Shown here: positions 43,588-51,771 of the stretch, in pieces
How the letters are laid out: each line of letters starts with the position of its first letter
How positions within the stretch are numbered: the stretch's first letter is position 1
Assembly (NCBI GenBank): GCA_965279205.1
Contig: OZ257144.1
Span: forward strand, 1,116,001-1,180,000
Origin: UBA7672 sp965279205
GTDB taxonomy: Bacteria; Pseudomonadota; Alphaproteobacteria; Caulobacterales; Hyphomonadaceae
Direction of reading: 5' to 3'
DNA length: 64,000 nt
Program-made: the position numbers and the translations under genes
The notes under the pieces: model-generated
Seen by the model: only the letters and a program-made list of their open reading frames with translations
What the model was told of the DNA's origin: nothing
Databases searched by the model: none

Positions 43588-44679
43588 ATGGCTGCAACAG
43601 CCGCCACACCGAAACTAATGAACCTCGCCCTTCAGGGCGGCGGTTCGCACGGCGCGTTTTCCTGGGGCGTTCTCGATCGTCTGCTGGAAGATCCGCGTGT
43701 CGAGATCGAGGCGATCACTGGCGCCTCGGCCGGCGCGATGAACGCCGTCGCGCTGGCGGCGGGATTTGCCGACGGCGATCGCGAGGAAGCGCGTGCTTCG
43801 CTCAGGCGGTTCTGGGACGGCGTTCTGTTGGAGGCGCGCACCAGCCCGCTGCAACGCTCGCCGATCGAAACGCTGCTGGGCGGCTGGAATCTCGATACGT
43901 CACCCATCTATGTGATGTTCGATCTCGTGACCCGGATCGCCAGCCCATACGATTTCAATCCGTTCAATCTCAATCCGCTGCGCGATCTCGTCGTCCAGCT
44001 GATCGATTTCGACCGGGTGCGGAAGTCCAAGGTGAAGGTGTTCATCTCGGCCACGAATGTCGAAACCGGCCGCGCCCATGTCTGGGACAAGAAGCAGCTG
44101 ACCGCCGACCATGTGATGGCCTCTGCGTGCCTGCCCTGGCTGTTCAAGGCGGTCGAGATCGAGGGCGTGCCCTACTGGGACGGCGGCTTTACCGGCAACC
44201 CCGCCCTGTGGCCGCTGTTCGAGAACTGCGCGTCGGACGATGTCGTGCTGGTGCAGATCAACCCGATCCGGCGGCCCGGCGCGCCCATCACCGCGCGCGA
44301 CATCATCAACCGGGTCAACGAGATCACGTTCAACGCCTCGCTGCTGCACGACCTGCGCGCGATGGACTTTGTCTCGCGCCTGATGGAAGCAGGCCGGCTG
44401 GAAGGCACCGGCTATCGCCGCATGCTGATGCACGTCATTGCGGACGAGAAATCACTGTCCGAGCTGGGCGCGTCGTCCAAGTTCAATGTCGAGCCCGAAT
44501 TCATCGACATGCTGTTCGAGAAGGGACGGCAGGCGTCCGAGAACTGGCTGCGCACCAGTTTCCGCCATGTCGGAACGCGCGCCACCGTGAACATCCGCAA
44601 GTTGTTCCAGGGCGAGGACGATTCGCTCGACGGCGACCAGCTGAAGCCGCCGAAGCGCAAGACGAAAGCGGCGGAGTAG
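43588..44679 (+). CDS. Patatin-like phospholipase
   Basis: The 363-residue product is a patatin-family lipid hydrolase with the oxyanion GGGSHGAFSWG, the nucleophile motif GASAG (Ser47) and the catalytic Asp in YWDGGFTGNPA. It would release fatty acids from phospholipids or related esters. No signal peptide is present, so it is cytoplasmic or peripheral. The C-terminal region (about residues 220-363) is charged and ends Lys-rich. It lies 36 nt after murI and converges on the first FolC-like gene with no intervening base. Confidence 0.9.
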   Translation: MAATAATPKLMNLALQGGGSHGAFSWGVLDRLLEDPRVEIEAITGASAGAMNAVALAAGFADGDREEARASLRRFWDGVLLEARTSPLQRSPIETLLGGWNLDTSPIYVMFDLVTRIASPYDFNPFNLNPLRDLVVQLIDFDRVRKSKVKVFISATNVETGRAHVWDKKQLTADHVMASACLPWLFKAVEIEGVPYWDGGFTGNPALWPLFENCASDDVVLVQINPIRRPGAPITARDIINRVNEITFNASLLHDLRAMDFVSRLMEAGRLEGTGYRRMLMHVIADEKSLSELGASSKFNVEPEFIDMLFEKGRQASENWLRTSFRHVGTRATVNIRKLFQGEDDSLDGDQLKPPKRKTKAAE

Positions 44680-45972
44680 CTAGAGGAATTCCAGCTCGTC
44701 CGGATTGCCGCCGGCCCAGGCGCGCTGGATCTTGGCGGCAAGGTGCGTGCCGCCAAGCGCGATCACGGATTTGCCCTCCGCCGTGGCTCGTTCGCGGGCG
44801 AGACGGGCCGCTGCTGTCACATCTCGCTCGATGGTCACGCGGCGGGTGTGACGGCTGACCACGCTGGCCAGTTCACCGACATCGGCGGAGGCGTCATACG
44901 GGCAGGTGAGGATCATGTCGTCGAACCTGGCCGCTGCTGCTGCGGCCATCCGGGCAGCCTGTTTCGAAGCGGCGGCGCCGAAGACGACCAGCGCCTTGTC
45001 GCGCGGCAGGAATTCAAGCAGCGCGCTGGCGACCTGTTCGACCGCTCCCGGCGTATGAGCGACATCGACCCACAGGTCAGGCGAGCGCGAGACGAGCTCA
45101 AGCCGTCCCGCCCACCGAACCTGGCCGAGCGCGTCGATCATCCTTTTCTGAAGGTCTGCTGTCAGGCGGTCACCAAGCCAGAGTTCGGCGGTGCGCAGGG
45201 CGGTAAGGGCGTTCTGCGCCTGGTGGGCGCCGATCAGCTTCAGGTGGACGGCCTGCCTTGTCGCGCCTGAAGACAGTTCGAACCGTGCGCCATCGGCGGT
45301 GTTGACGACCGGACCGATGCTGCGGTTTTCGTCGGCGAGACTGCAGGACCGGCTGGACAGGCGGGCATAACTATCGATCAGAGGCAGCAGGCGTCGCGGG
45401 ACCGAGGGTGAAATCACCAGCGTCCCGCCCGGCGCCAGCGCGTCGACCTTGTCGCAGGCGATCAGCTCTTCTGTCTGGCCGAGAATTTCCGTGTGTTCGA
45501 GTTCGATCGATGTGAGCATCGACAGTTTGGCGCCAACCGCGCGAACGGCGTCATAGCGGCCGCCAATGCCCGCCTCCCAGACGATGACGTCCGGCGCTTC
45601 CTCGCGGAACCACAGCACGGCGGCAAAGAACAGAAGCTCGAATGCGCCCATCTTGCCGCCGGTGGGCAGGGTGTCGTTGAAGGCGATCACGGTCTTTGCG
45701 TGTCGATCAAGCGCCTCGCGCGGGATCATCGTCTCACCGATGGCGATCCGCTCGCGTACGTCGAACAGGTGAGGCGAGGTGAAGACGCCAACGCGCAGGC
45801 CGGCGGCTTCGAGCGCGCCGGCGAGAAAGCGCGCGGTCGAACCCTTGCCATTGGTGCCGGTCGCCACGATGGAGCGGCGCGACAGGTCGGGAATGCTGAC
45901 GCCGTGCGCATCCATGAAGGCAAGCACGCGCGCAATAGAAATACCGTCGCCGAAGCGGTTCAGGCCGAACAT
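44680..45972 (-). CDS. FolC/Mur-ligase-like protein (second of a tandem pair)
   Basis: The 430-residue product has the FolC/Mur ligase layout: N-terminal GDGISIARVLAFM, the ATP-binding ATGTNGKGSTARFLAG (about residues 42-57), VGVFTSPHLFDVRERI, the central VWEAGIGGRYDAVRAV with TSIELEHTEILG, and a C-terminal domain with WVDVAHTPGAVEQ. It would ligate an amino acid to an acid substrate by acyl phosphate chemistry. It could be folylpolyglutamate synthase or a diverged relative. The gene overlaps the upstream paralog by 13 nt, so both are translated from one message. The TSPHLFD loop is FolC-like. Confidence 0.82.
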   Translation of the reverse strand: MFGLNRFGDGISIARVLAFMDAHGVSIPDLSRRSIVATGTNGKGSTARFLAGALEAAGLRVGVFTSPHLFDVRERIAIGETMIPREALDRHAKTVIAFNDTLPTGGKMGAFELLFFAAVLWFREEAPDVIVWEAGIGGRYDAVRAVGAKLSMLTSIELEHTEILGQTEELIACDKVDALAPGGTLVISPSVPRRLLPLIDSYARLSSRSCSLADENRSIGPVVNTADGARFELSSGATRQAVHLKLIGAHQAQNALTALRTAELWLGDRLTADLQKRMIDALGQVRWAGRLELVSRSPDLWVDVAHTPGAVEQVASALLEFLPRDKALVVFGAAASKQAARMAAAAAARFDDMILTCPYDASADVGELASVVSRHTRRVTIERDVTAAARLARERATAEGKSVIALGGTHLAAKIQRAWAGGNPDELEFL

Positions 45973-47180
45973 GCGGCCTCCATGGCTGTATCGAGGGCGA
46001 TAGCGCGATGGACGAGGCGGATGAAGGACTGCGTTCCCACGAGATAGACCAAGCCTTCCGTTTCCCGGATCAGGTCGCGAAGGCCGGATGCGTCGTCGAT
46101 CGAAAGCGGAAGGGCGCGTCCGTGGGCCTCAGAAAAGTGCAGATAGTTTTCCGCGCCGGTCAGTTCAATCTCCTTCACGCGGCCGAGGCGCGAAAGCGCG
46201 GCGGTCATGCGCTCGCGGTCCTTTCCATCGGATAGGCAGGCAAGCACGGTCGTGTCGCCTGGAAGCGTCGCCAGGAAAGAAAGATCGAGCGAGTCGGTGT
46301 TGATCGCGGCTTCGAAGATATAACGGGCGTGTCCCATTGCGCCTTCGCCGAACGAGGCGCTGTGGATTCGAAGTCTGCTCGCATCAAGTGCGCCCGGCGT
46401 CAGGTCGAGCAGGCGTTCAGCTGCACGCTGGCCGAGCGTTCGGCAGTCGGTAATCCAGCGCGGAGCGTCGCTGGCAGCGACGGAAGAGGGCATGGTGTCC
46501 ACGCGCGACCGATCGAGCGTTGCCGGCGCATGCGCCATGGCGCCGGCGGATGCGATCACATGGTCCGAATTCTCCGCGACGGAGAACTTGTCGGCCGCGA
46601 TATCGGCAATGCCAGGACCCAGCGTGTCGGCGTGTTCAAGCAGGATGGATGTCACGACCGAGACCTGCGACGGGAGAGTCCCGACATCATCCCGACGGGC
46701 GCCGCGCCCGCATTCGAGGACGAACCAGTCGGCGCCTTGCCGCTTGTACCAGTCGAGCGCGACAAGCAGGAAATAGCCGACCGGCGAAATGTACTGGCCC
46801 GGAGGCAAGCTTGGCTCTTGTTCGCGAACGGCCGCCGAGAGGCGTTCGACCGTGGCGCGGAACTCGTCTTCAGAGATGGGTTCGCCATCAAGGCGGATGC
46901 GGTCTGTCTGCTCGACTTCGTGAGGCGAGACGAAAAGTGCCACGCGCGCGTCAGGCGCGGCCTGGGCGACGAGGTCAGCGGCGAAACGGGATGTCGTGCC
47001 CTTGCCCTTGCTGCCCGTGACCTTGATCACGCGCTCCGGGGGTGGAAGCAGGCCGAGGCGCGCGGCGATGCGATGCACGATTTCAGGATGACGCACGTCG
47101 CGGTCATAGCGCGCAGTCAGATGCGGCCTGGCGGCTAGCCAGGACCGGTAGATTTCATCGAGCGCCTGATCGAACGTCAT
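45960..47180 (-). CDS. FolC/Mur-ligase-like protein (first of a tandem pair)
   Basis: With the ATG at 47178-47180 (MTFDQALDEIYRSW) the product has 406 residues. It shows the ATP-binding VTGSKGKGTTSRFAADL, the FVSPHEVEQTDRIRLDGEPI loop (FolC has TSPHL here), the VLECGRGARRDDVGTLP central segment and TSILLEHADTLG. The C-terminal domain is shorter, ending with a VYLVGTQSFIRLV segment. It is a clear but diverged paralog of the following gene. An earlier in-frame start at 47399 would overlap the divergent regulator. An ATTGTATGC operator-like site lies about 70 nt upstream. Confidence 0.8.
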   Translation of the reverse strand: MTFDQALDEIYRSWLAARPHLTARYDRDVRHPEIVHRIAARLGLLPPPERVIKVTGSKGKGTTSRFAADLVAQAAPDARVALFVSPHEVEQTDRIRLDGEPISEDEFRATVERLSAAVREQEPSLPPGQYISPVGYFLLVALDWYKRQGADWFVLECGRGARRDDVGTLPSQVSVVTSILLEHADTLGPGIADIAADKFSVAENSDHVIASAGAMAHAPATLDRSRVDTMPSSVAASDAPRWITDCRTLGQRAAERLLDLTPGALDASRLRIHSASFGEGAMGHARYIFEAAINTDSLDLSFLATLPGDTTVLACLSDGKDRERMTAALSRLGRVKEIELTGAENYLHFSEAHGRALPLSIDDASGLRDLIRETEGLVYLVGTQSFIRLVHRAIALDTAMEAACSA

Positions 47181-47249
47181 GTGGCCGTGCTTACTGCGCG
47201 GGCGGCTGGCTGTCAGGCGAAAACCTGCTGCGATCAGCTGGCTGTACGG

Positions 47250-47261
47250 ATTGTATGCAGC
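47250..47261. promoter_or_regulatory. Operator-like site ATTGTATGCAGC (copy 1)
   Basis: The sequence ATTGTATGCAGC lies between the divergent FolC-like (start 47180) and GntR-type (likely start 47314) genes. Its first ten bases match those of the palindrome ATTGTATGCAAT at 48110-48121, upstream of the TonB receptor. GntR/FCD regulators commonly bind short palindromes of the TTGTATACAA kind. Confidence 0.45.
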
Positions 47262-47313
47262 GAGGCGCGAGGCTAGGGTCCAGCGCGTTTTCCTCCAGCC
47301 TCCGAATGACCTG

Positions 47314-48024
47314 ATGACCTGCGGCAAGTCGCACAAGATTCCGCTGCCTCCGATGGGAGACGGCTCGCAGACCAGCCGGCTGGCGGACGATCTGGCCATG
47401 GCGATTCACCTCGGCCAGATGACCCCTGGTTCACCTCTGCGCGAGGTCGAGATCGCCGATGCGCATGGCGTCAGCCGCACGATCGTGCGCGCGGCCCTGC
47501 AGCGGCTGGAGGCGCAGGGGCTCGCCGAGATCGTGCTCAACAAAGGCGCTCGCGTGCGCGAGGCGAATCCGGCCGAGGTCGGCGACATGATTGAGCTGCA
47601 TGTCCAGCTGACGGCGCTGGCGGCGCGCAATGCGGCGGTGCGGGCAAGCGCGGCGCAGATCGCGCGGATCGACCAGTTTGTCGACATGATGGAGCATGTG
47701 GCGGACGACGGAGGGTCGGCGGAGGAGTTCCAGCACCTGCGTGTGGGGTTTGCGCGGGCGCTGTTCGAGGCGGCGGGTGGGGTGCTGGCCGAGCGGTTGC
47801 GTGTGGCGGCGCCGGTGACGCCGCACCATGCGCGGGCGACGGCGGATGTGGTGTCGGCCGACGGACAGGCGGAGGCCGCGCGGCTGGCGCGTGAGGTGCT
47901 GAACGCGGTGGAGGCGAGGGCGGCGGACGCGGCGGCGAAGGCGGCGGAACGGATGCTGCGGCGCCACGCGGAGCGCGCGCTGGCAAAGCCTGCGGCGCCG
48001 AAGAAAGCGCGCGCGACAGCCTGA
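47314..48024 (+). CDS. GntR-family transcriptional regulator (FCD-like)
   Basis: The protein has an N-terminal winged-helix domain of the GntR type (about residues 15-80: LADDLAMAIHLGQMTPGSPLREVEIADAHGVSRTIVRAALQRLEAQGL in parts) and an all-helical C-terminal effector domain (about 90-215) of the FCD kind with an Ala/Arg-rich end. Start codon choice is uncertain: an ATG at 47314, 47353 or 47398 is possible and none has a good ribosome binding site; I use 47314 (236 residues). It is divergent from two FolC-like genes and lies upstream of a TonB receptor. A shared ATTGTATGC site in both regions suggests it regulates them. Confidence 0.8.
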   Translation: MTCGKSHKIPLPPMGDGSQTSRLADDLAMAIHLGQMTPGSPLREVEIADAHGVSRTIVRAALQRLEAQGLAEIVLNKGARVREANPAEVGDMIELHVQLTALAARNAAVRASAAQIARIDQFVDMMEHVADDGGSAEEFQHLRVGFARALFEAAGGVLAERLRVAAPVTPHHARATADVVSADGQAEAARLAREVLNAVEARAADAAAKAAERMLRRHAERALAKPAAPKKARATA

Positions 48025-48109
48025 AGTTCGCGCGGCGCGGGAACGCGCTGTTGCCCAAATGCGACACGCGCGTGAATGGCGCGCTGATCGCGTCTTGGTG
48101 AGGCCCGCG

Positions 48110-48121
48110 ATTGTATGCAAT
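48110..48121. promoter_or_regulatory. Operator-like palindrome ATTGTATGCAAT (copy 2)
   Basis: ATTGTATGCAAT has inverted ATTG/CAAT arms and lies about 90 nt upstream of the receptor start codon. The first ten bases are the same as the site at 47250 between the FolC-like gene and the GntR-type gene. The shared sequence supports, but does not prove, a common regulator. Confidence 0.5.
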
Positions 48122-48212
48122 GCGGCGGTTGTCGCCTAGCGTCCGCCCGTTCTGGGAGCGGAAGCAGGAGGCCGCGATCCTGGAAATTTTGGAGAATATC
48201 CGGGAGGACGTT

Positions 48213-50246
48213 TTGAAAAATCTTCTGCTCGGCGCTACGGCGTCGATTGCGCTCGCGCTCGGCGCGGCGCCTGCGTTGGCGCAAGCCATTGATAGCGATC
48301 GTGACGTGGTCAGCGTGTGGGGGCAGCTCGAAGAGGGGCTGGCCGAGGAGCTTGAGTCGTACGGCTCGCGCCTCGACGTGGTGACCGCTGAGCAGATCAA
48401 GAATGGCGGTTATACCGACGCGAGCCAGGCGCTGCAGATGCAGGTGCCCGGTCTCTACGTCTCGCCGAAGAACGGACCGTTCGACTATGTGAGCGCGTCC
48501 CTGCTGGGCGGTCGGCGCCAGGACATCATCTGGCTGGTCGACGGCGTTCGGATCTCGAACCGGCTCTACACGACCACGACCCCGCTCGACACGATGCCAG
48601 CCAGCATGATCGAGAAGATCGAAGTGCTCAAAGGCGGGCAGAGCCTGTTCTATGGCACGTCGGCTGTTTCCGGCGCGATCAACATCGTCACGAAGGGCTT
48701 CACGAAGGAGCAGCAGGGCTCGTTCTCGGCTGGCTTCGGTTCGGACGAGGAGCGTCATATCGACGGCTACACGTCAGGCGCGCTCGGCGATCATTCGTTC
48801 GTCGTGTTCGCCAGCCATGACGAAGCCGAAGGCTTCCAGCCCTATCGCGACCAGGACTATCAACCGAGCGCGACGGACCGGAACCGCGGCTATGACGTCA
48901 CCAATTTCGGCGCCAAGTACGGCTACGAGTTCTCGCCGTCGACCAAGGTGTCAGTGAACTACCAGCACACCGACGCCGTGCTAGATTTCGCGAATTCGTA
49001 TGAGACCTTCACCTCGCACAACGATCGCGACGAGGACATCCTTTCGGCCAAGCTCGACTGGGGCGTGGGCGACAAGTTCAGCTTCTTCGCCAAGGCCTAC
49101 TACCACTGGTGGGACACGCGCTTTACCGACATCCGCAACACCGAGCCGCCGTCGGGCACGCTGAACATCAGCTCCGACCGCGAGTTCTGGGGCTTCGAGG
49201 ACTACGGCCTCAACCTGTTGGCCCAGTACAAGCTGAGCGACGACATCACCGTGCTCGGCGGCGTCGACTATCAGAAGTACAATGGCGAGGACCAGGTGTT
49301 CCTGATCGCGCCGCTGACGGAGGACGTGATCGCGCCCTTCGCCCAGGTGCGCTGGGATGTGAATGTGCTGAACGGCCTCAAGCTTGCCGCTGGCGTTCGC
49401 CACAACAAGCCCTCGGGCGATGGCGAGACGACGGTGTGGAACGTGTCGGCCGATCTCGACATCAACGACTACTTTTACGCACGCGCCCAGGCCGGCACTG
49501 CCTTCCGCCTGCCGGATGCCTACGAACTCTTCGTGGTCGACCCGTGCTGCGAACAGGGCAATCCGAACCTCAAGGGCGAGGAGAGCACCAACTTCGAAGC
49601 TGCCTTCGGCGGTCGCGCCGAAAAAGCTTCGTGGGAAGTGACGCTGTTCCACCGCGAACTGGAAGACGTCATCCAGATCATCACGCTGGTGGACACCCGT
49701 GCTCCGGGATCGGCCGGCAATTATGGTTGCTCCGACGATCCGGTGAACGGCTGCTACGACACGTTCGACAACAACGGCACCAAGCTGGAGACCAACGGCA
49801 TCGAGGCGACTGCTTCGATGGACTTCGGCAATGGCATCTCCGGCACGGTCGACTGGACGCACTCGGAAAGCGAGTTCGAGGGCGGCAGCGCCCAGGCCAA
49901 CAACATTCCGGAAGATCTCGCCAAGGTATTCCTTGACTGGGATCCGGGCAATGTTCCCTTCGCGGGCGGCATCGCAGCGACCTGGGTGGGCGACCTTGCC
50001 GGCAATGCGCCGTCGGGCCTCGGCCGCATCGACTACGGCGACTACTTCCTCGTCGACCTGAACGCGCGCTGGTATCTCGACCAGGACCGCAAGCACCGCA
50101 TCGGTGTGCGCGTCGAGAACCTGCTGGACGAGGAATACTTCTCCTCGCTCGGCCGCGGCTTCGTCGACACCGTTGGAACGCCCTACCTCGCGAACAATCT
50201 CGGTCGCGGACAGAGCTTCCACATCAACTATCAGTTCGACTTCTAG
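48213..50246 (+). CDS. BtuB-like TonB-dependent receptor
   Basis: With a TTG start at 48213 (GGGAGG 5 nt upstream) the product has 677 residues: a signal peptide (LKNLLLGATASIALALGAAP, ending ALAQ), a plug domain (about residues 45-165, with LLGGRRQDIIWLVDGVRIS, PASMIEKIEVLKGGQSLFYG, TSAVSGAINIVTK) and a 22-strand-type barrel with the C-terminal IGVRVENLLDEEYF and NYQFDF ending in Phe. It imports an iron chelate, cobalamin or another large substrate. Extracellular loops contain Cys pairs (DPCCEQGNPNL). It follows the GntR-type gene on the same strand, with a shared operator-like site upstream. An ATG at 48111 is an unlikely alternative. Confidence 0.92.
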   Translation: MKNLLLGATASIALALGAAPALAQAIDSDRDVVSVWGQLEEGLAEELESYGSRLDVVTAEQIKNGGYTDASQALQMQVPGLYVSPKNGPFDYVSASLLGGRRQDIIWLVDGVRISNRLYTTTTPLDTMPASMIEKIEVLKGGQSLFYGTSAVSGAINIVTKGFTKEQQGSFSAGFGSDEERHIDGYTSGALGDHSFVVFASHDEAEGFQPYRDQDYQPSATDRNRGYDVTNFGAKYGYEFSPSTKVSVNYQHTDAVLDFANSYETFTSHNDRDEDILSAKLDWGVGDKFSFFAKAYYHWWDTRFTDIRNTEPPSGTLNISSDREFWGFEDYGLNLLAQYKLSDDITVLGGVDYQKYNGEDQVFLIAPLTEDVIAPFAQVRWDVNVLNGLKLAAGVRHNKPSGDGETTVWNVSADLDINDYFYARAQAGTAFRLPDAYELFVVDPCCEQGNPNLKGEESTNFEAAFGGRAEKASWEVTLFHRELEDVIQIITLVDTRAPGSAGNYGCSDDPVNGCYDTFDNNGTKLETNGIEATASMDFGNGISGTVDWTHSESEFEGGSAQANNIPEDLAKVFLDWDPGNVPFAGGIAATWVGDLAGNAPSGLGRIDYGDYFLVDLNARWYLDQDRKHRIGVRVENLLDEEYFSSLGRGFVDTVGTPYLANNLGRGQSFHINYQFDF

Positions 50247-50279
50247 GTCGAGCTAACAAGTCTGGGGCGCTAGGTTGGT

Positions 50280-50313
50280 CCCCTCTCCGTTCGCGGGGAG
50301 GGGATCAGCTTTT
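50280..50313 (+). terminator. Hairpin after the TonB receptor, part of a repeated element
   Basis: CCCCTCTCC-gttcgc-GGGGAGGGG folds into a 9-bp stem with one wobble, followed by atcagcTTTT. The 29-nt stretch from 50285 recurs with one change at 54561-54589. It probably ends transcription of the receptor gene but is also a repeat. Confidence 0.55.
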
Positions 50314-50394
50314 GTGAGGTCCTCCGAGCATGGGGTCTCGTTCTCGCCGGTGACGCCTGCGGGTTGGGTTGAGGTGGGTTTCGGGGAATGGGGA

Positions 50395-50985
50395 TCAGGG
50401 CGGTCCGCGCGGTCGGCAAATGCCGCGCAATCCCCCTCCGTCTTGCGCGCAAGCGCGCGCAATCCACCTCCCCCTGCTTCGCATGGAGAGGCAAGAGATC
50501 GAGCCTGTTTCACGGATTGCCTCCACCGCGCGCAGCGCGGGGGGAGGTGGATCGATGCGAAGCATCGAGACGGAGGGGAGGCTATCCCGCATCTCGCGCC
50601 GGATGCGGTTGGCTCTCCGGCGGGCGATGCGCTCGATCTGGCTGAGGGAGGCCAGCATGCGGGAATAGCGCGCGAGGACCTGGTTCATCGAGCGCGCCTT
50701 TGTGATGCGGACATCGAATGTCGGGCGGCGGCTGATGCTGAAGCCGAGGCCCAGCAGCTCACGGGTGCGCACGCCGATCAGCACGGCGATCACGTCCTCG
50801 GCGTTGGCGATGCTGGCCTCGAGCGCGGCGCGGCTGGCGGGCAGGTCGCGGAACTCGGCCAGACAGGCCTCGTCCGCCAGGACCGCCTCGATGGCGTGGA
50901 GATAGTCGAGGGCTACCCGCCACAGACGGGCGAGCTGCCCGAGCGGGAAGAAGATCAGACAGAGGATGTCGCGGACCTGCGCCAT
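50395..50985 (-). CDS. Unknown helical protein with repeat-derived C-terminus
   Basis: With the ATG at 50983-50985 (MAQVRDILCLIFFPLGQLAR) the product has 196 residues. The first 135 or so form a coherent helical protein (a hydrophobic N-terminal helix, then YLHAIEAVLADEACLAEFRDL, GLGFSISRRPTFDV and ARYSRMLASLSQIERIARRRANRI, quoted in parts) of no family I know. From about residue 136 the frame reads through an intergenic repeat (50461-50580), giving a Pro/Arg/Gly-rich tail to the stop at 50395, so the repeat seems to have inserted at the original 3' end. Confidence 0.6.
   Translation of the reverse strand: MAQVRDILCLIFFPLGQLARLWRVALDYLHAIEAVLADEACLAEFRDLPASRAALEASIANAEDVIAVLIGVRTRELLGLGFSISRRPTFDVRITKARSMNQVLARYSRMLASLSQIERIARRRANRIRREMRDSLPSVSMLRIDPPPPALRAVEAIRETGSISCLSMRSRGRWIARACAQDGGGLRGICRPRGPP
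50461..50580. repeat. Inverted intergenic repeat (CCACCTCCCCC / GGGGGAGGTGG)
   Basis: CCACCTCCCCC (50464-50474) pairs with GGGGGAGGTGG (50540-50550), about 65 nt apart, and is followed by the self-complementary ATCGATGCGAAGCATCGA. This is a common alphaproteobacterial intergenic element type. It covers the 3' part of the unknown gene at 50395-50985. Confidence 0.7.
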
Positions 50986-51140
50986 GCCTCCACTATCGGA
51001 TAGCGGGCGAGGGCGGGGAGGGAGCTTGTCCGTTGTCCCACACCGATTGCGCCAGACGGCCTGCAATCACGCGGGTTGGGAGGGAAGTTATCCTCCAATC
51101 CGGCTGATGGAATGTGCTGGGTTGCGGGCGCTCTCCGCGG

Positions 51141-51233
51141 GTCATCCTCGGGCTTGACCCGAGGATCCTTGTTTTCATCCAGAGCGTGGATAGGCCGGGC
51201 AAGAAAGATCCTCGGGTCAAGCCCGAGGATGAC
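51141..51233. repeat. Perfect 27-bp inverted repeat with 39-nt loop
   Basis: The 27 bases at 51141-51167 (starting GTCATCCTCGGGCTTGACCC) are the exact reverse complement of 51207-51233. This is the well-known alphaproteobacterial intergenic palindrome whose frames read like LGLDPRI and DPRVKPEDD. It lies in the 330-nt gap (50986-51315) between the unknown gene and the response regulator, which holds nothing else I recognise. Confidence 0.85.
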
Positions 51234-51315
51234 AGCGGTGGGTTTGGTCGGCGCCTGGCGAAGACGACGGGGACAGTGAGGCGGTCGCCGCGTTTGAGCT
51301 GTGTTGAAGGGCGGA

Positions 51316-51771
51316 CTAGACTAGAAAGCTGTCGCCGTCGGAAGCGGAAGGCGGTGCGACAGGTGACGGAGGCCGCCGCAGTAGTCTTGCTACTCGCGAA
51401 AGCAAGTGGGACGTCTCGAACGGCTTGGTTAAATAATCGGACGCTCCTAGGGCGATCGCGAGTTTGATATCCTTCGCCCTGCTTCGCGCCGAAAGGACGA
51501 GCACGGGGATGGTGGCGAGATCGGCCCTGTGTGCCATCAGGTCAAGAACGCCGAACCCGTCCAGCTTCGGTATGTTGAGATCGAGGATCATCGCAGCAGG
51601 GCGAACCTCTCCCAGCCGGTCCACAGCGGCGGCCCCGTCGCGGGCGCTCCGCGTTTCGTATCCGGCGACTTCGAGCCGCGTGACGACGAGGTCCAACACA
51701 GCCGGATCATCCTCCACGACCATGATGCGAGGTCGCGACGGGTCGACCCCTTGGATTGGTGCGGCTATCAT
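51316..51771 (-). CDS. Single-domain response regulator
   Basis: The 151-residue product is a CheY-type receiver domain (about residues 14-130): MVVEDDPAVLDLV with the acidic pocket, MILDLNIPKLDG with the phosphorylated Asp, VLVLSARS and YLTKPFE with the conserved Lys. There is no output domain; the tail is Pro/Ser-rich. It overlaps the hybrid kinase gene by 4 nt (ATGA), so it is probably the cognate output or phosphate sink of that kinase. Confidence 0.9.
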   Translation of the reverse strand: MIAAPIQGVDPSRPRIMVVEDDPAVLDLVVTRLEVAGYETRSARDGAAAVDRLGEVRPAAMILDLNIPKLDGFGVLDLMAHRADLATIPVLVLSARSRAKDIKLAIALGASDYLTKPFETSHLLSRVARLLRRPPSPVAPPSASDGDSFLV

